Below are positions 1 to 7,684 of a stretch of DNA of 64,000 bases, one piece after another. Positions within the stretch are counted from its first letter, which is position 1, and the number at the start of each line of letters is the position of its first letter. Position numbers and translations under genes: made by a program. The stretch lies in assembly GCA_017430455.1 (NCBI GenBank), contig JAFRMX010000005.1, positions 62,001-126,000 on the forward strand, read 5' to 3'. The stretch comes from Oscillospiraceae bacterium (GTDB lineage: Bacteria; Bacillota; Clostridia; Oscillospirales; Oscillospiraceae). The notes beneath the pieces were generated by a model. The model worked only from the letters and a program-made list of their open reading frames with translations. It was not told the origin of the DNA and searched no databases.

Positions 1-22
1 TTTCTCATGCCTTGACAGATAA
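1..22 (+). CDS. [NiFe] hydrogenase large subunit, C-terminal end only (partial)
   Basis: Only the last codons are inside the window. Read from base 2 they give F-S-C-L-D-R and a TAA stop at 20-22. This matches the end of the C-terminal nickel-ligand motif D-P-C-x-S-C-x-D/E-R of group 4 (Ech/Mbh/CooH) large subunits; complex I NuoD, which lacks nickel, has no Cys there. The stop follows the motif directly, so no cleavable C-terminal extension is seen, as is known for Ech- and CooH-type subunits. hypA starts 3 bases later and the other hydrogenase subunits follow, which supports the call. The evidence is short, so the reading is an inference strengthened by context. Confidence 0.6.
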
Positions 23-25
23 GCA

Positions 26-367
26 ATGCATGAACTTGCGCTGACTCAGGGCATAATCGACATAGTCTGTTCTGAACAGGAAAAACAGGGCTTTAAGGAT
101 GTCCGGGAAATACGGCTGAAAGTCGGGGAGTATTCGGGAATAGTTCCCGATTATATAAAGGATTTTTTCCCGATGGTCTCAAAAGGGACCTGCGCCGAAA
201 GTGCAGAGCTCGCAATAAGTTTCATCCCGGCGGAGATCAAATGCCGGGACTGCGGCTTTGAGGGAAGACCCGGCACCCGGAAGATGTTTTGCCCGCAATG
301 CGGAAGCACTGCGTTTACTATGGTAAAGGGCAGAGAATTTTATGTCGAAAATATTTTGGTAGAATAA
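26..367 (+). CDS. hypA: HypA, hydrogenase nickel insertion protein
   Basis: HypA delivers nickel to the active site of [NiFe] hydrogenase large subunits in the cytoplasm, working with HypB. The 113-residue protein has the family's usual length. It starts with the invariant M-H-E, whose N-terminal amine and His2 bind nickel, and carries the structural zinc site C73-x2-C76 and C89-x2-C92. There is no clear ribosome binding site. The start lies 3 bases after the large-subunit stop, so translation is probably coupled. Its place inside the operon suggests maturation dedicated to this enzyme. Confidence 0.95.
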   Translation: MHELALTQGIIDIVCSEQEKQGFKDVREIRLKVGEYSGIVPDYIKDFFPMVSKGTCAESAELAISFIPAEIKCRDCGFEGRPGTRKMFCPQCGSTAFTMVKGREFYVENILVE

Positions 368-385
368 ATAAGAGAGGTGAGATTT

Positions 386-907
386 TTGCAAAAAACTAAA
401 CTACCTGCAGTATTGACCACCTTTATCGTCTGCTTCGCGTTCTGGATAATCATTACCTGGTCTTTTGATATCCAGGAACTTGCAGGCGGGGCGGTGGTGA
501 GCCTTGCGGTTGCGCTGTTTTCCGCCAGGTTCTTTATACATGAAAACGCGTTCTGGTTCTTTAATCCCGCAAAATTCTTCAGCCTGCTCCTCTACTGCAT
601 AGTCATATTCCCCATTGAGCTTATTAAGGCGAATGTCGATGTGGCGAAGAGGTGTTTTACCGGCTGCAGGAATGTAAATCCGGGAATCGTGAAGATTCCG
701 GTCGGACTTAAAAGCGAATACGGCCAATCCATGCTTGCCAACTCCATCACTCTTACCCCCGGGACCATTACCATGGAGGTGACCGAAGAGGACGGGCAGA
801 CATATTACTATGTACACTGGATAGATGTGGCGGCAGAGAGCGGCGAGGCAGCCGGTGAAAAGATCAAGGGGACTCTGGAAAAAGGTATAAGGAGGATATT
901 CAAATGA
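386..907 (+). CDS. MrpE/MnhE-like subunit (MbhA-like) of the hydrogenase
   Basis: Membrane subunit of the Mrp-type cation/proton antiporter module, here part of a membrane-bound hydrogenase. About 173 residues, with two or three hydrophobic segments in the N-terminal half, then the MnhE domain around the conserved N-S-I-T-L-T-P-G-T motif. I take the TTG at 386 as the start because AGAGAGGTGA lies at 371-380 just ahead of it; a GTG at 377 is in frame but falls inside that ribosome binding site. The stop overlaps the start of the next gene by 4 bases. Confidence 0.85.
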   Translation: MQKTKLPAVLTTFIVCFAFWIIITWSFDIQELAGGAVVSLAVALFSARFFIHENAFWFFNPAKFFSLLLYCIVIFPIELIKANVDVAKRCFTGCRNVNPGIVKIPVGLKSEYGQSMLANSITLTPGTITMEVTEEDGQTYYYVHWIDVAAESGEAAGEKIKGTLEKGIRRIFK

Positions 908-1164
908 CTATGATAGAACTTATAGGCTTTGGTATATTCTTCATCTGCCTGGCGCTTTGCGCGCTCATAAGACTGGCCAAGGGGCCGACGCCCGCCGACA
1001 GAATGGTGGCCGGAGATGCAGCCGACAACCTTATATGCTGTGCGATGATCCTCTTTTCGATATACAGCGGCAGAGGCATATATCTCGATATAGCGCTTGT
1101 TGGAGCGATGCTCGGCATTCTCGACACGATGCTTGTCGGCCGTTACCTGGAAGGGAGGCTTTGA
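904..1164 (+). CDS. MrpF/MnhF-like subunit (MbhB-like)
   Basis: Small (86 residues) membrane protein with three predicted hydrophobic helices and the MnhF signature R-L-x-K-G-P-T-x-A-D-R after the first helix. In Mrp antiporters this subunit belongs to the part that moves sodium or another cation; here it is in a hydrogenase operon. The start ATG overlaps the stop of the MrpE-like gene (ATGA), and GGAGG lies just upstream at about 891-895. Confidence 0.88.
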   Translation: MTMIELIGFGIFFICLALCALIRLAKGPTPADRMVAGDAADNLICCAMILFSIYSGRGIYLDIALVGAMLGILDTMLVGRYLEGRL

Positions 1165-1165
1165 T

Positions 1166-1513
1166 ATGGCGATACGTATAGTTATAGATATCCTTATCGC
1201 CATTGGCGCGATATTTGCCCTTGCAGGGACGATAGGCATTCTTAAAATGCCCGATACCTATTGCCGTATGCAGGCAAGCACCTGTGTAGCCACCCTGGGG
1301 ACGCTCTGCACCTCGATAGGCGGAGTACTCTACGCGGCAATTATCATGCATTCTGCTTCTGCAGCGGTGAAGATCGCCGTCATAGCGCTCATGATAATCT
1401 TGACAAACCCCTTGGGCGCCCATGCCATAGCCAAAGGCGCATACAGAAACGGCATACGTCCCGAGAAGGAAATGACAGTAGATGATTACGGGAGGGATAT
1501 GAAAAATGAGTAA
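1166..1513 (+). CDS. mnhG: MrpG/MnhG-like subunit (MbhC-like)
   Basis: 115-residue membrane protein of the MnhG/PhaG family with three hydrophobic helices and the family motif L-x-M-P-D-x-Y-x-R-M-Q-A-x-T. A start upstream at 1097 is open in the same frame, but ATG 1166 is preferred: it has AAGGGAGG at 1150-1157 and gives the usual family length. It begins 1 base after the MrpF-like stop and overlaps the next gene by 8 bases. Part of the cation-translocating module. Confidence 0.9.
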   Translation: MAIRIVIDILIAIGAIFALAGTIGILKMPDTYCRMQASTCVATLGTLCTSIGGVLYAAIIMHSASAAVKIAVIALMIILTNPLGAHAIAKGAYRNGIRPEKEMTVDDYGRDMKNE

Positions 1514-1760
1514 TATAATAGTTATTCTGAACATCCTGACTGTTGTCGGGCTCTGCGTTTCGGCGGTTATGGCAGTGCATTTTGAAAAACTCCTCTCCTC
1601 CGTAATAGCACTCGGGGTGACCGGACTGTTTGCTGCAGCCGAATTTCTGCTTCTGCACGCGCCTGATGTTGCCATATCCGAGGCGGCGGTCGGAGCGGTC
1701 CTTACACCGGTAATCTTCATCATTACCCTTAAGAAGATCAAGGGGAGGGATGACGAATGA
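1506..1760 (+). CDS. DUF4040 (MbhD-like) hydrogenase membrane subunit
   Basis: 84-residue membrane protein matching the DUF4040 domain found in the C-terminal part of MrpA and as the separate MbhD subunit of archaeal membrane-bound hydrogenases. Three hydrophobic segments are visible. The conserved stretch L-L-H-A-P-D-V-A-I-S-E-A-A-V-G with its acidic residue inside the membrane is typical of the family and is thought to lie on the ion path. It overlaps both neighbours by 4 to 8 bases. Confidence 0.85.
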   Translation: MSNIIVILNILTVVGLCVSAVMAVHFEKLLSSVIALGVTGLFAAAEFLLLHAPDVAISEAAVGAVLTPVIFIITLKKIKGRDDE

Positions 1761-2128
1761 AAAAATTTCTGACATGGTTCGCCATTATAACCATCCTGGC
1801 CGCAGGAATATTCTCAGCGGTTACAATGGCAGGTTTCCCGAGAACTTATGAAGGACAGAACGCTTCGGTCTCAGTCTATGAGCTGCAGCAGGATCCGTCC
1901 TCCTATGACGACTCCTCCGTTGACGGAGCAGCCGGAGCGATCGTCCAGCAGAACCTGGAGAAGACCCATGCGGTCAATGATGTGACCTCGATAGTCTTCG
2001 ATTTCCGTGGCTATGATACAATGGGCGAGGCGTTCATACTCATTACGGCAGTCGCGGGTACGATAGTTATCCTTGCTTCCGGGAAAAAGAAGGAAGAAAA
2101 GACTGCAGACGAGGAGGTAAAAAGCTGA
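1757..2128 (+). CDS. MbhE-like hydrogenase subunit
   Basis: 123-residue protein with an N-terminal hydrophobic segment, a polar middle region and a second hydrophobic segment near residues 90-110, then a lysine/glutamate-rich tail. The motif F-D-F-R-G-Y-D-T-x-G-E is the hallmark of the MrpA C-terminus/MrpB N-terminus and MbhE. The order DUF4040 then MbhE then MrpB is the same as in the archaeal mbh operon. The stop shares its last base with the next ATG. Confidence 0.82.
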   Translation: MKKFLTWFAIITILAAGIFSAVTMAGFPRTYEGQNASVSVYELQQDPSSYDDSSVDGAAGAIVQQNLEKTHAVNDVTSIVFDFRGYDTMGEAFILITAVAGTIVILASGKKKEEKTADEEVKS

Positions 2129-2589
2129 TGAAAGACGGAATTAAAGTTAAAAACATCGTCCCGAAATGCGGTGCGGATTTCCTGATCCCGTTTGCAGCAG
2201 TCTATGCCTTCTATATAATTCTCCACGGGCATTTAAGCCCCGGCGGCGGATTTCAGGGCGGCGTACTGATGTGCTCTGTCGTCATCCTGCTTTTCCTGGG
2301 CTACGGATATAAGAACACCCAAAAGGCGCTGAGCTTCAATCTTCTGCATAAAACAGAGGCTCTGGCTTCGATAATATATGTCTGTCTCGCGATGGCAGGA
2401 GTTGTATATGCAGGACAGTTCTGTGAAAATGTATTCGCAAACTTCGGCAATATCGGCGATCTCATCTCCACAGGAACGATCTTCTATATGAACTCTGCAG
2501 TCGGGCTGAAAGTTCTTACAGGCATCGGGGTTCTTATTCTGACGATGCTGTCTGCTCTGATGCTCGACGATGAAAAGGAGGGAGAATAA
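2128..2589 (+). CDS. MrpB/MnhB-like subunit (MbhF-like)
   Basis: 153-residue membrane protein of the MnhB family. Four hydrophobic helices are visible, with the family signature H-G-H-L-S-P-G-G-G-F-Q-G-G near residues 33-45. In Mrp antiporters and Mbh hydrogenase this subunit is part of the sodium-translocating side. It starts on the last base of the MbhE-like stop. Confidence 0.9.
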   Translation: MKDGIKVKNIVPKCGADFLIPFAAVYAFYIILHGHLSPGGGFQGGVLMCSVVILLFLGYGYKNTQKALSFNLLHKTEALASIIYVCLAMAGVVYAGQFCENVFANFGNIGDLISTGTIFYMNSAVGLKVLTGIGVLILTMLSALMLDDEKEGE

Positions 2590-2590
2590 T

Positions 2591-2941
2591 ATGATACTTT
2601 TTAACTACATCGCGTCCTTCTTCCTCATAGTCCTCGGATTTTACTGCATAGTAACGAAATACAATGCGGTAAAGACCGTCATCGGACTTTCGATTGCCGA
2701 TTACGGCGTGAATCTTCTGATAATCTCCATCGGCTTTAATCCCGGCGGAACGGCACCGATCTACACATGGGGCGAACTGAATCCGTCAAGTTTCTTTGTA
2801 GATCCGATCCCCCAGGCTCTGACGCTTACATCCATCGTTATCGGAGCCTGTACAACAGCGATGTCCCTGGCGCTCGTCATCAAGCTCAAGGAGAGCTACG
2901 GGACGCTTGATACGCGCGAGATAAGGAGGCTGAACGGATGA
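2591..2941 (+). CDS. MrpC/NuoK-like subunit (MbhG-like)
   Basis: 116-residue, three-helix protein of the NuoK/MnhC family, with the membrane G-L-S-I-A-D-Y-G-V-N-L-L motif and the family's D-P-I-P-Q-A-L-T-L-T-x-I-V-I-G-A block. ATG 2591 is chosen over an in-frame ATG at 2570 because GGAGGG at 2577-2582 precedes it and the length fits the family. It overlaps the next gene by 4 bases. Known role in the family: part of the proton or ion channel beside the MrpD-type antiporter. Confidence 0.9.
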   Translation: MILFNYIASFFLIVLGFYCIVTKYNAVKTVIGLSIADYGVNLLIISIGFNPGGTAPIYTWGELNPSSFFVDPIPQALTLTSIVIGACTTAMSLALVIKLKESYGTLDTREIRRLNG

Positions 2942-4866
2942 CAAACCTTCTTTCCTACACACACTTCCCCGTATACTCCATAATGGTCCTATTTCTGGGG
3001 GCTTTTCTGGTAGTAATCGCGGGAAAAAGCAAGGCGTTGAGGCATATATTTGCGATATGCGCCGTTACGGCATCTCTTGCCTGTCTGATTGCTCTCATAA
3101 AGCCGGTCATGATAGACGGTGAAGTGATAGCCTACTGGATGGGCGCGAGAGAACCGGCCGGAGGCTATGCCATCGGTATTGCGCTTGAAGTTGACGCGCT
3201 GAGCCTTTTCTTCGGGCTGCTCATAGCCACAGCGGTTTTTGTCTCCTGCTGCTACTCGATCACCTATATGCGTTTCGATGAGAACGTAAGCCAGTACTAC
3301 ACTCTGTTTCTGATGCTCTCCGGCGGAGTTATAGGCCTTGTGCTCTCGGGAGACCTCTTCAACATGTTCATCATGGTTGAGATACTGACCTTTGCGGCAG
3401 TTGCTCTGACTGCTTTCAGGAACAAAGCGCACGGTGCCCTTGAGGCCGCGTTTAAGTACCTGGTGGTAGGCTGCATCGGTTCTACATGTATTCTGGCCGG
3501 TACGATTATGCTCTATGCCCAGGCCCGTACACTGAACTTTGCACAGCTGAGCGCATTTATCCCCGGCAATTTCAATACGTCAACGATTATTGCCTTTGCG
3601 CTGCTCTATATAGGCTTTTCCACAAAAGCCTTCATCGTCCCCTTCCACCCGCTGGCAGCGGACGCCCACGGCGCGGCACCGGCTTCGATATCCGTACTTA
3701 TATCCGGCGTCCTGACGAAATCCGGTATCTACGGCATAATAAGACTCACATATTTCCTGTTCCAGAGCATGGCACTTGGCAAGATGCAGTTCCTGCTTGT
3801 ATTTATAGGTTCCGTAAGTATGTTCGTCTGCGTCACGATGGCCCTTGCCCAGCACGATTTCAAAAGGCTTCTCGCTTTCCACTCGATCTCCCAGATCGGT
3901 TATGTACTGACAGCCTGCGGCCTCTGCACGGCTCTCGGAATTTCGGCGGGCCTTTATCACGCAATGAACCACACTCTGTTCAAAGGCCTCCTGTTCCTTG
4001 CGGCCGGCGCGGTGCTCCAGCAGACGGGGACCACGGACCTGAACAAGCTCGGCGGGCTTTCCAAGAGGATGCCTCACACGACAGTCCTGTTCCTGATAGG
4101 CGCTTTTTCGATCAGCGGTATACCTCCGTTCAACGGCTTTGCCTCCAAGTGGATGGTCTATCAGGCGACATACCAGAAGGCGGTCGAAAGCGGAAATATT
4201 GGATTCCTGTTTGCGACGATAATCGCGCTCATTACATCTGTTCTGACGCTCGCTTCTTTTGTAAAAGTAAGCCAGTCGGTGTTCTTCGGGCAGCTGCCGG
4301 AGGAATACAAGGATGTTAAGGAAGTTCCCTTCGGGATGCGTTTCGCGATGGGTATCTTTGCAGTGCTCTGTATCGTAACGGGGCTTTTCAGAGAGCTTGT
4401 AACACATTATCTCACAGAGCCGGCAGCGCGAGCAGTCTTTGATGTCGGCAAATATATAAACAGCATGCTAGGTGATGGCTATGCGTCAGCTGTTATGGGT
4501 GCCAATGCTCCCGTAAGGACGGAGGTCGTCTTTGATATGGCCGGAACCTGGCAGCCGATACACTGGCTCCTGCTCCTTTGCATCCTCCTGCTTGCTATAA
4601 CGCTGGTCGCACTTCTCGGCAGATACGACACTGTTTCAGAGAACAAAGCTGCCCTTGCAGAAGGCAAGTTCGATATCTTCTTCGGCGGCGAGAAAAGCGT
4701 TCCTTCTCAAGTCGGAGGCGGAGACCTCTTCTGGGGCTTCAAGCACAACTGGCGGCATTATTTCAGCTTTATGCATGATCTGCACAGCGGAATAGTTAAC
4801 GACTACGCCCTCTGGGCAGTAGTTGCTCTGGCGCTCGCTATGCTGTATATGCTGATAGTACTTTAA
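2938..4866 (+). CDS. MrpD/NuoN-type proton-translocating subunit (MbhH-like) with long C-terminal extension
   Basis: 642-residue antiporter-like subunit with about 14 hydrophobic helices in the first 520 residues. The conserved channel residues are present: a glutamate in M-F-I-M-V-E and the lysine pair in F-S-T-K-A-F and L-T-K-S-G, with H-P-L-A-A-D-A-H-G between them. MrpD proteins are usually about 490-500 residues. Here about 120 more follow, including two further hydrophobic segments and a polar stretch near residues 570-610. No separate MbhI gene is seen, so the tail may replace it (inference). It pumps ions using energy from ferredoxin oxidation coupled to hydrogen formation. Confidence 0.9.
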   Translation: MTNLLSYTHFPVYSIMVLFLGAFLVVIAGKSKALRHIFAICAVTASLACLIALIKPVMIDGEVIAYWMGAREPAGGYAIGIALEVDALSLFFGLLIATAVFVSCCYSITYMRFDENVSQYYTLFLMLSGGVIGLVLSGDLFNMFIMVEILTFAAVALTAFRNKAHGALEAAFKYLVVGCIGSTCILAGTIMLYAQARTLNFAQLSAFIPGNFNTSTIIAFALLYIGFSTKAFIVPFHPLAADAHGAAPASISVLISGVLTKSGIYGIIRLTYFLFQSMALGKMQFLLVFIGSVSMFVCVTMALAQHDFKRLLAFHSISQIGYVLTACGLCTALGISAGLYHAMNHTLFKGLLFLAAGAVLQQTGTTDLNKLGGLSKRMPHTTVLFLIGAFSISGIPPFNGFASKWMVYQATYQKAVESGNIGFLFATIIALITSVLTLASFVKVSQSVFFGQLPEEYKDVKEVPFGMRFAMGIFAVLCIVTGLFRELVTHYLTEPAARAVFDVGKYINSMLGDGYASAVMGANAPVRTEVVFDMAGTWQPIHWLLLLCILLLAITLVALLGRYDTVSENKAALAEGKFDIFFGGEKSVPSQVGGGDLFWGFKHNWRHYFSFMHDLHSGIVNDYALWAVVALALAMLYMLIVL

Positions 4867-4878
4867 GGAGGCGGGAAT

Positions 4879-5850
4879 ATGGCAATAGTATACAGTTCAC
4901 TGGTATATCTCGGATATATCCTTATCTTCCCCGGCTTCCTGTTCTGCTTTGTGGCCGGAATGCTGATAACCGGAATAGACCGCAAGATAGTCGCAAAAAT
5001 GCAAAAGAGGGTCGGCCCTCCGATCCTCCAGCCCATGTACGATTTCTTCAAGCTGATGGGCAAGGAGACCATTATCCCCGCAGCTGCAAACAAGACAGTC
5101 TTCCTGGCAGCACCGATAGTAGGCCTTGCGGCCATGGTCGTCATTCAGCTGTTCATTCCTGTGATCTCAACACCGATCCTCTACGGGACGGCAGACCTTA
5201 TCGTCATTCTGTATCTGCTGCTCATTCCGGCATTGGCTGAGATATACGGCGGCTCGGCGTCAGGATCTCCATACGCAGGAGTCGGCCTATCGCGTGAGAT
5301 GGTCACGATCATAGCCTGCGAGCTGCCACTGGTCCTCATTTTCCTCAGCGTTGCCAAGACGGTCGGAAATGCAATGGGAACAGGGCTTTGCTTCTCGCTT
5401 TCGGATATAGCCGCATATCAGGCGGCAAACGGAAGCCTTATGCTTAAAGCGAGCATGATCCCAGCTGCGATCGCAATGCTTCTTGTTATTCCCGGTGAGA
5501 CGGGCAATCATCCTTTCGATGCTGCAGAAGCAGAGACGGAGATCTGTGAAGGCATGCTGGCCGAGTATTCGGGAGCGCCGCTCGGAATATACAAGCTGAC
5601 ACACGCGATCAAGACATTTACTCTGACAGCATTATTCGTTGCGCTCTTCCTCGGCGGCATTGGAACAGGCATAGTCCTTTTGGATGCTCTGATAGAGTTT
5701 GCGATATGTGTTGTCCTGACAATTATTTTCATTTCCCTTGTCCATGCCGTAACGGCAAGACTTAAGATCGAACAGCTTTTCAAATATTACTGGACAGCTG
5801 TTTCCACGATCGCACTTATAAGTCTTGTCCTCGCGTGGTTCGGAATGTAA
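4879..5850 (+). CDS. NuoH/HycD-like membrane anchor subunit (MbhM-like)
   Basis: 323-residue membrane protein of the NuoH family, which links the hydrophilic [NiFe]/Fe-S arm to the ion-pumping arm. The loop D-R-K-I-V-A-K-M-Q-K-R-V-G-P-P near residue 40 and the motif E-T-G-N-H-P-F-D-A-A-E-A-E-T-E-I-C-E-G with its acidic cluster are family hallmarks. About eight hydrophobic helices. AAGGAGGCGGG at 4865-4875 precedes the ATG. It follows the MrpD-like gene by 12 bases. Confidence 0.93.
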   Translation: MAIVYSSLVYLGYILIFPGFLFCFVAGMLITGIDRKIVAKMQKRVGPPILQPMYDFFKLMGKETIIPAAANKTVFLAAPIVGLAAMVVIQLFIPVISTPILYGTADLIVILYLLLIPALAEIYGGSASGSPYAGVGLSREMVTIIACELPLVLIFLSVAKTVGNAMGTGLCFSLSDIAAYQAANGSLMLKASMIPAAIAMLLVIPGETGNHPFDAAEAETEICEGMLAEYSGAPLGIYKLTHAIKTFTLTALFVALFLGGIGTGIVLLDALIEFAICVVLTIIFISLVHAVTARLKIEQLFKYYWTAVSTIALISLVLAWFGM

Positions 5851-5863
5851 GGAGGTCCCGGAT

Positions 5864-6409
5864 ATGTTTAAAAATCTGATTACCGAAAGCACGGCAAAAT
5901 CACCGTGGCTCTTCCACATCAACTCCGGATCATGCAACGGATGCGACATTGAGCTCGTCGCGGTCCTGACTCCGAGATACGACGCCGAAAGATTCGGATT
6001 CAAGCTTGCCGGCTCACCGAGACACGCGGATATCGTCGTGGTTTCCGGGCCTCTGACCCAGCAGTCGCTTCCGAGGACCTTAAGAGCGATTTCCCAGGTT
6101 CCCGAGCCGAGATGCATTGTAACCATAGGTTCGTGCCCGCAGTCCGGCAATGTTTTCAAGGGAAGCTACAGCGTAATGGCGCCATTGAGCAAATATGTCC
6201 ATGTGGATGTTGCCGTAGCAGGATGCACCCCGAAGCCGGAAGCGATCATGGACGGACTCGTTCAGGCGACTGAGATCCTCAAAGAAAAAAGAAAAGCATG
6301 GCTTGAAGCCAAAAAGAACGGTCTGAAAGACGGACCTAAGGCGGAAACAGAACAGGAAGTCCCCGCGGCTGAGGATGTTCCTGCTTCAGGAGAGGAGGTA
6401 CAGCAGTAA
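5864..6409 (+). CDS. [NiFe] hydrogenase small subunit, NuoB-like (MbhJ-like)
   Basis: 181-residue NuoB-type subunit that holds the [4Fe-4S] cluster next to the nickel site and passes electrons to it. The four cluster ligands are visible: C24-N-G-C27, C91 in G-S-C-P-Q-S-G and C121 in G-C-T-P-K-P-E. After residue 140 there is a charged Lys/Glu/Ala tail of about 40 residues that is not part of the core fold. ATG 5864 has GGAGGT at 5851-5856, 8 bases ahead. The last base of the stop is the first base of the next ATG. Confidence 0.93.
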   Translation: MFKNLITESTAKSPWLFHINSGSCNGCDIELVAVLTPRYDAERFGFKLAGSPRHADIVVVSGPLTQQSLPRTLRAISQVPEPRCIVTIGSCPQSGNVFKGSYSVMAPLSKYVHVDVAVAGCTPKPEAIMDGLVQATEILKEKRKAWLEAKKNGLKDGPKAETEQEVPAAEDVPASGEEVQQ

Positions 6410-7029
6410 TGGATTTTCCGTTTGTTAGAGAGGCAGTCAAAAATCTGTTCAGCAGATCCAGCTGTGACATGTATCCCCTAAAGCCCTCTGAGGCTGCTGA
6501 ACAGTACCGCGGAAGGATAGAATACGACCCAAGCAAGTGCATAAACTGTCATTTCTGCGAAAGAGTTTGTGCTGGCGGCGCGATATCGGTCGTTGAGGTC
6601 CCGGTTGAAGAAGGCACGCAGATCACCCGTACATTCGACCTTTCCACATGCACTTTCTGCAATACCTGCGCCGACTTCTGCAATACCCACGCGATCAAGC
6701 TCACTAAGGATTACCACATGATAGGCCTTAAAGAGGGCGATCTGCTGGTTTCGGGCACATTTGTAAAAGTCGCGAAGAAGAAGCCTGCACCTCCTCCCGC
6801 AGAAGCAAAGCCTGAGGAGAAAGCTGCTCCGGCTATCAAGCCCAGAGATGACGGAAAACCAGTACAGGATCCTTCAAAGTGCGTATACTGCGGTATATGC
6901 GCGAAGAAATGCCTTGGAGAGGCGCTTACCGTCGACAGAAAAGAAAAGCTCTGGAAGCTCGACGAGGACAAGTGTGTCTCCTGCGGCACCTGCGAGGAAG
7001 TCTGCCCCAAGAAAGCAATCATCATGTAA
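6409..7029 (+). CDS. NuoI-like ferredoxin subunit with an extra two-cluster ferredoxin domain (MbhN-like)
   Basis: 206-residue iron-sulfur protein with four C-x2-C-x2-C-x3-C sets: C-I-N-C-H-F-C near residue 44, C-T-F-C-N-T-C near 84, C-V-Y-C-G-I-C near 161 and C-V-S-C-G-T-C near 191. NuoI and MbhN normally carry only the first two. Residues of about 120-150 form a Lys/Pro/Ala linker to a second, bacterial-ferredoxin-like domain. It probably takes electrons from soluble ferredoxin and feeds the NuoB-like subunit. Last gene of the operon; a strong terminator follows 13 bases later. Confidence 0.9.
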   Translation: MDFPFVREAVKNLFSRSSCDMYPLKPSEAAEQYRGRIEYDPSKCINCHFCERVCAGGAISVVEVPVEEGTQITRTFDLSTCTFCNTCADFCNTHAIKLTKDYHMIGLKEGDLLVSGTFVKVAKKKPAPPPAEAKPEEKAAPAIKPRDDGKPVQDPSKCVYCGICAKKCLGEALTVDRKEKLWKLDEDKCVSCGTCEEVCPKKAIIM

Positions 7030-7042
7030 TCGCAAATGCAAC

Positions 7043-7074
7043 AAACCCGCCCGGCTCCCGGGCGGGTTTTTGTT
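7043..7074 (+). terminator. Terminator of the hydrogenase operon
   Basis: A perfect 12-bp stem (AAACCCGCCCGG with its complement at 7058-7069) and a 3-base CTC loop, followed by TTTTTGTTT. It ends the hydrogenase operon and, being nearly symmetric, may also stop the converging gene that ends at 7087. Confidence 0.93.
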
Positions 7075-7086
7075 TGCACTCAAAAA

Positions 7087-7620
7087 TCAGACTGCAATGA
7101 TCGAAGGAAGATTGTCTGCTATGTATTGCTGGGCATTTTTGTCATAAAGCGTTACGAGACAGTCTTCGTCATTATAAGTACGGCAGACGCAGGAGATTCC
7201 TATGTTTTCTCCGGCTTTTGTGGCGGTCCATCGGCTCTTTCCGTTGTATTCCGTCTTTTCAAGAAGACCGGTTCTTATTGCCCAGGATCTGACCTGCCTG
7301 AAATCCAGAGGCTGCATGGAACCGGGGTCGAAGAGAGAATTGATGTTTTTGACGAGAGCGGAAAGCGAGATTGGCTTGTTCAAAGCTCTGAAGGCGGAGA
7401 TGTCTGCCTCAAGGGGGTCGAAGGGTTTGCGCGGATCATCCGAATTGGGCTGCCCTTCCAGGTGTTTCGAGATAAACGAGCTCGCGGTTAAGAACACCCT
7501 TGCAAATTCCGCGCGGTTTAAAACAGTGTCATCCGGGAGATTTTCACCGGTCAGGGGGTCCGAGCCGTTTCCGAGCGCTTCAAGGTATTTCTGCGCCTGG
7601 TAAAGATAAGATTTTTCCAT
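7087..7620 (-). CDS. Hypothetical protein with a winged-helix-like C-terminal part
   Basis: 177 residues; I do not recognise the family. The N-terminal part contains N-G-S-D-P-L-T-G-E-N-L-P-D-D, and residues of about 105-145 look like a winged helix (a W-A-I-R-T-G-L-L-E-K helix, then R-W-T-A-T-K-A-G). No signal peptide or membrane segment. The start has AAGGAG 7-12 bases upstream. It is the last of three minus-strand genes with a VWA and an HTH protein, so a shared regulatory role is possible but not shown. Confidence 0.55.
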   Translation of the reverse strand: MEKSYLYQAQKYLEALGNGSDPLTGENLPDDTVLNRAEFARVFLTASSFISKHLEGQPNSDDPRKPFDPLEADISAFRALNKPISLSALVKNINSLFDPGSMQPLDFRQVRSWAIRTGLLEKTEYNGKSRWTATKAGENIGISCVCRTYNDEDCLVTLYDKNAQQYIADNLPSIIAV

Positions 7621-7684
7621 TTTGATTCTCCTTTTTCTTTTTTTGATAATTGGTTTGTTTTACCGCCATTTTCCATATCCCGTT

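Noticed and set aside
377..379. GTG as the start of the MrpE-like gene
   Set aside because: It is part of the AGAGAGGTGA ribosome binding site; TTG at 386 is correctly spaced.
3486..4407. Overlapping long open frames on both strands within the MrpD-like gene
   Set aside because: Arg/Pro/His-rich nonsense-like products typical of out-of-frame reading of a coding region.
1..7074. The hydrogenase operon considered as a non-catalytic (Ehr-like) complex because NuoC/NuoD genes are missing
   Set aside because: The first 22 bases encode a nickel-ligand C-terminus and hypA is in the operon, so the catalytic subunit most likely lies upstream.
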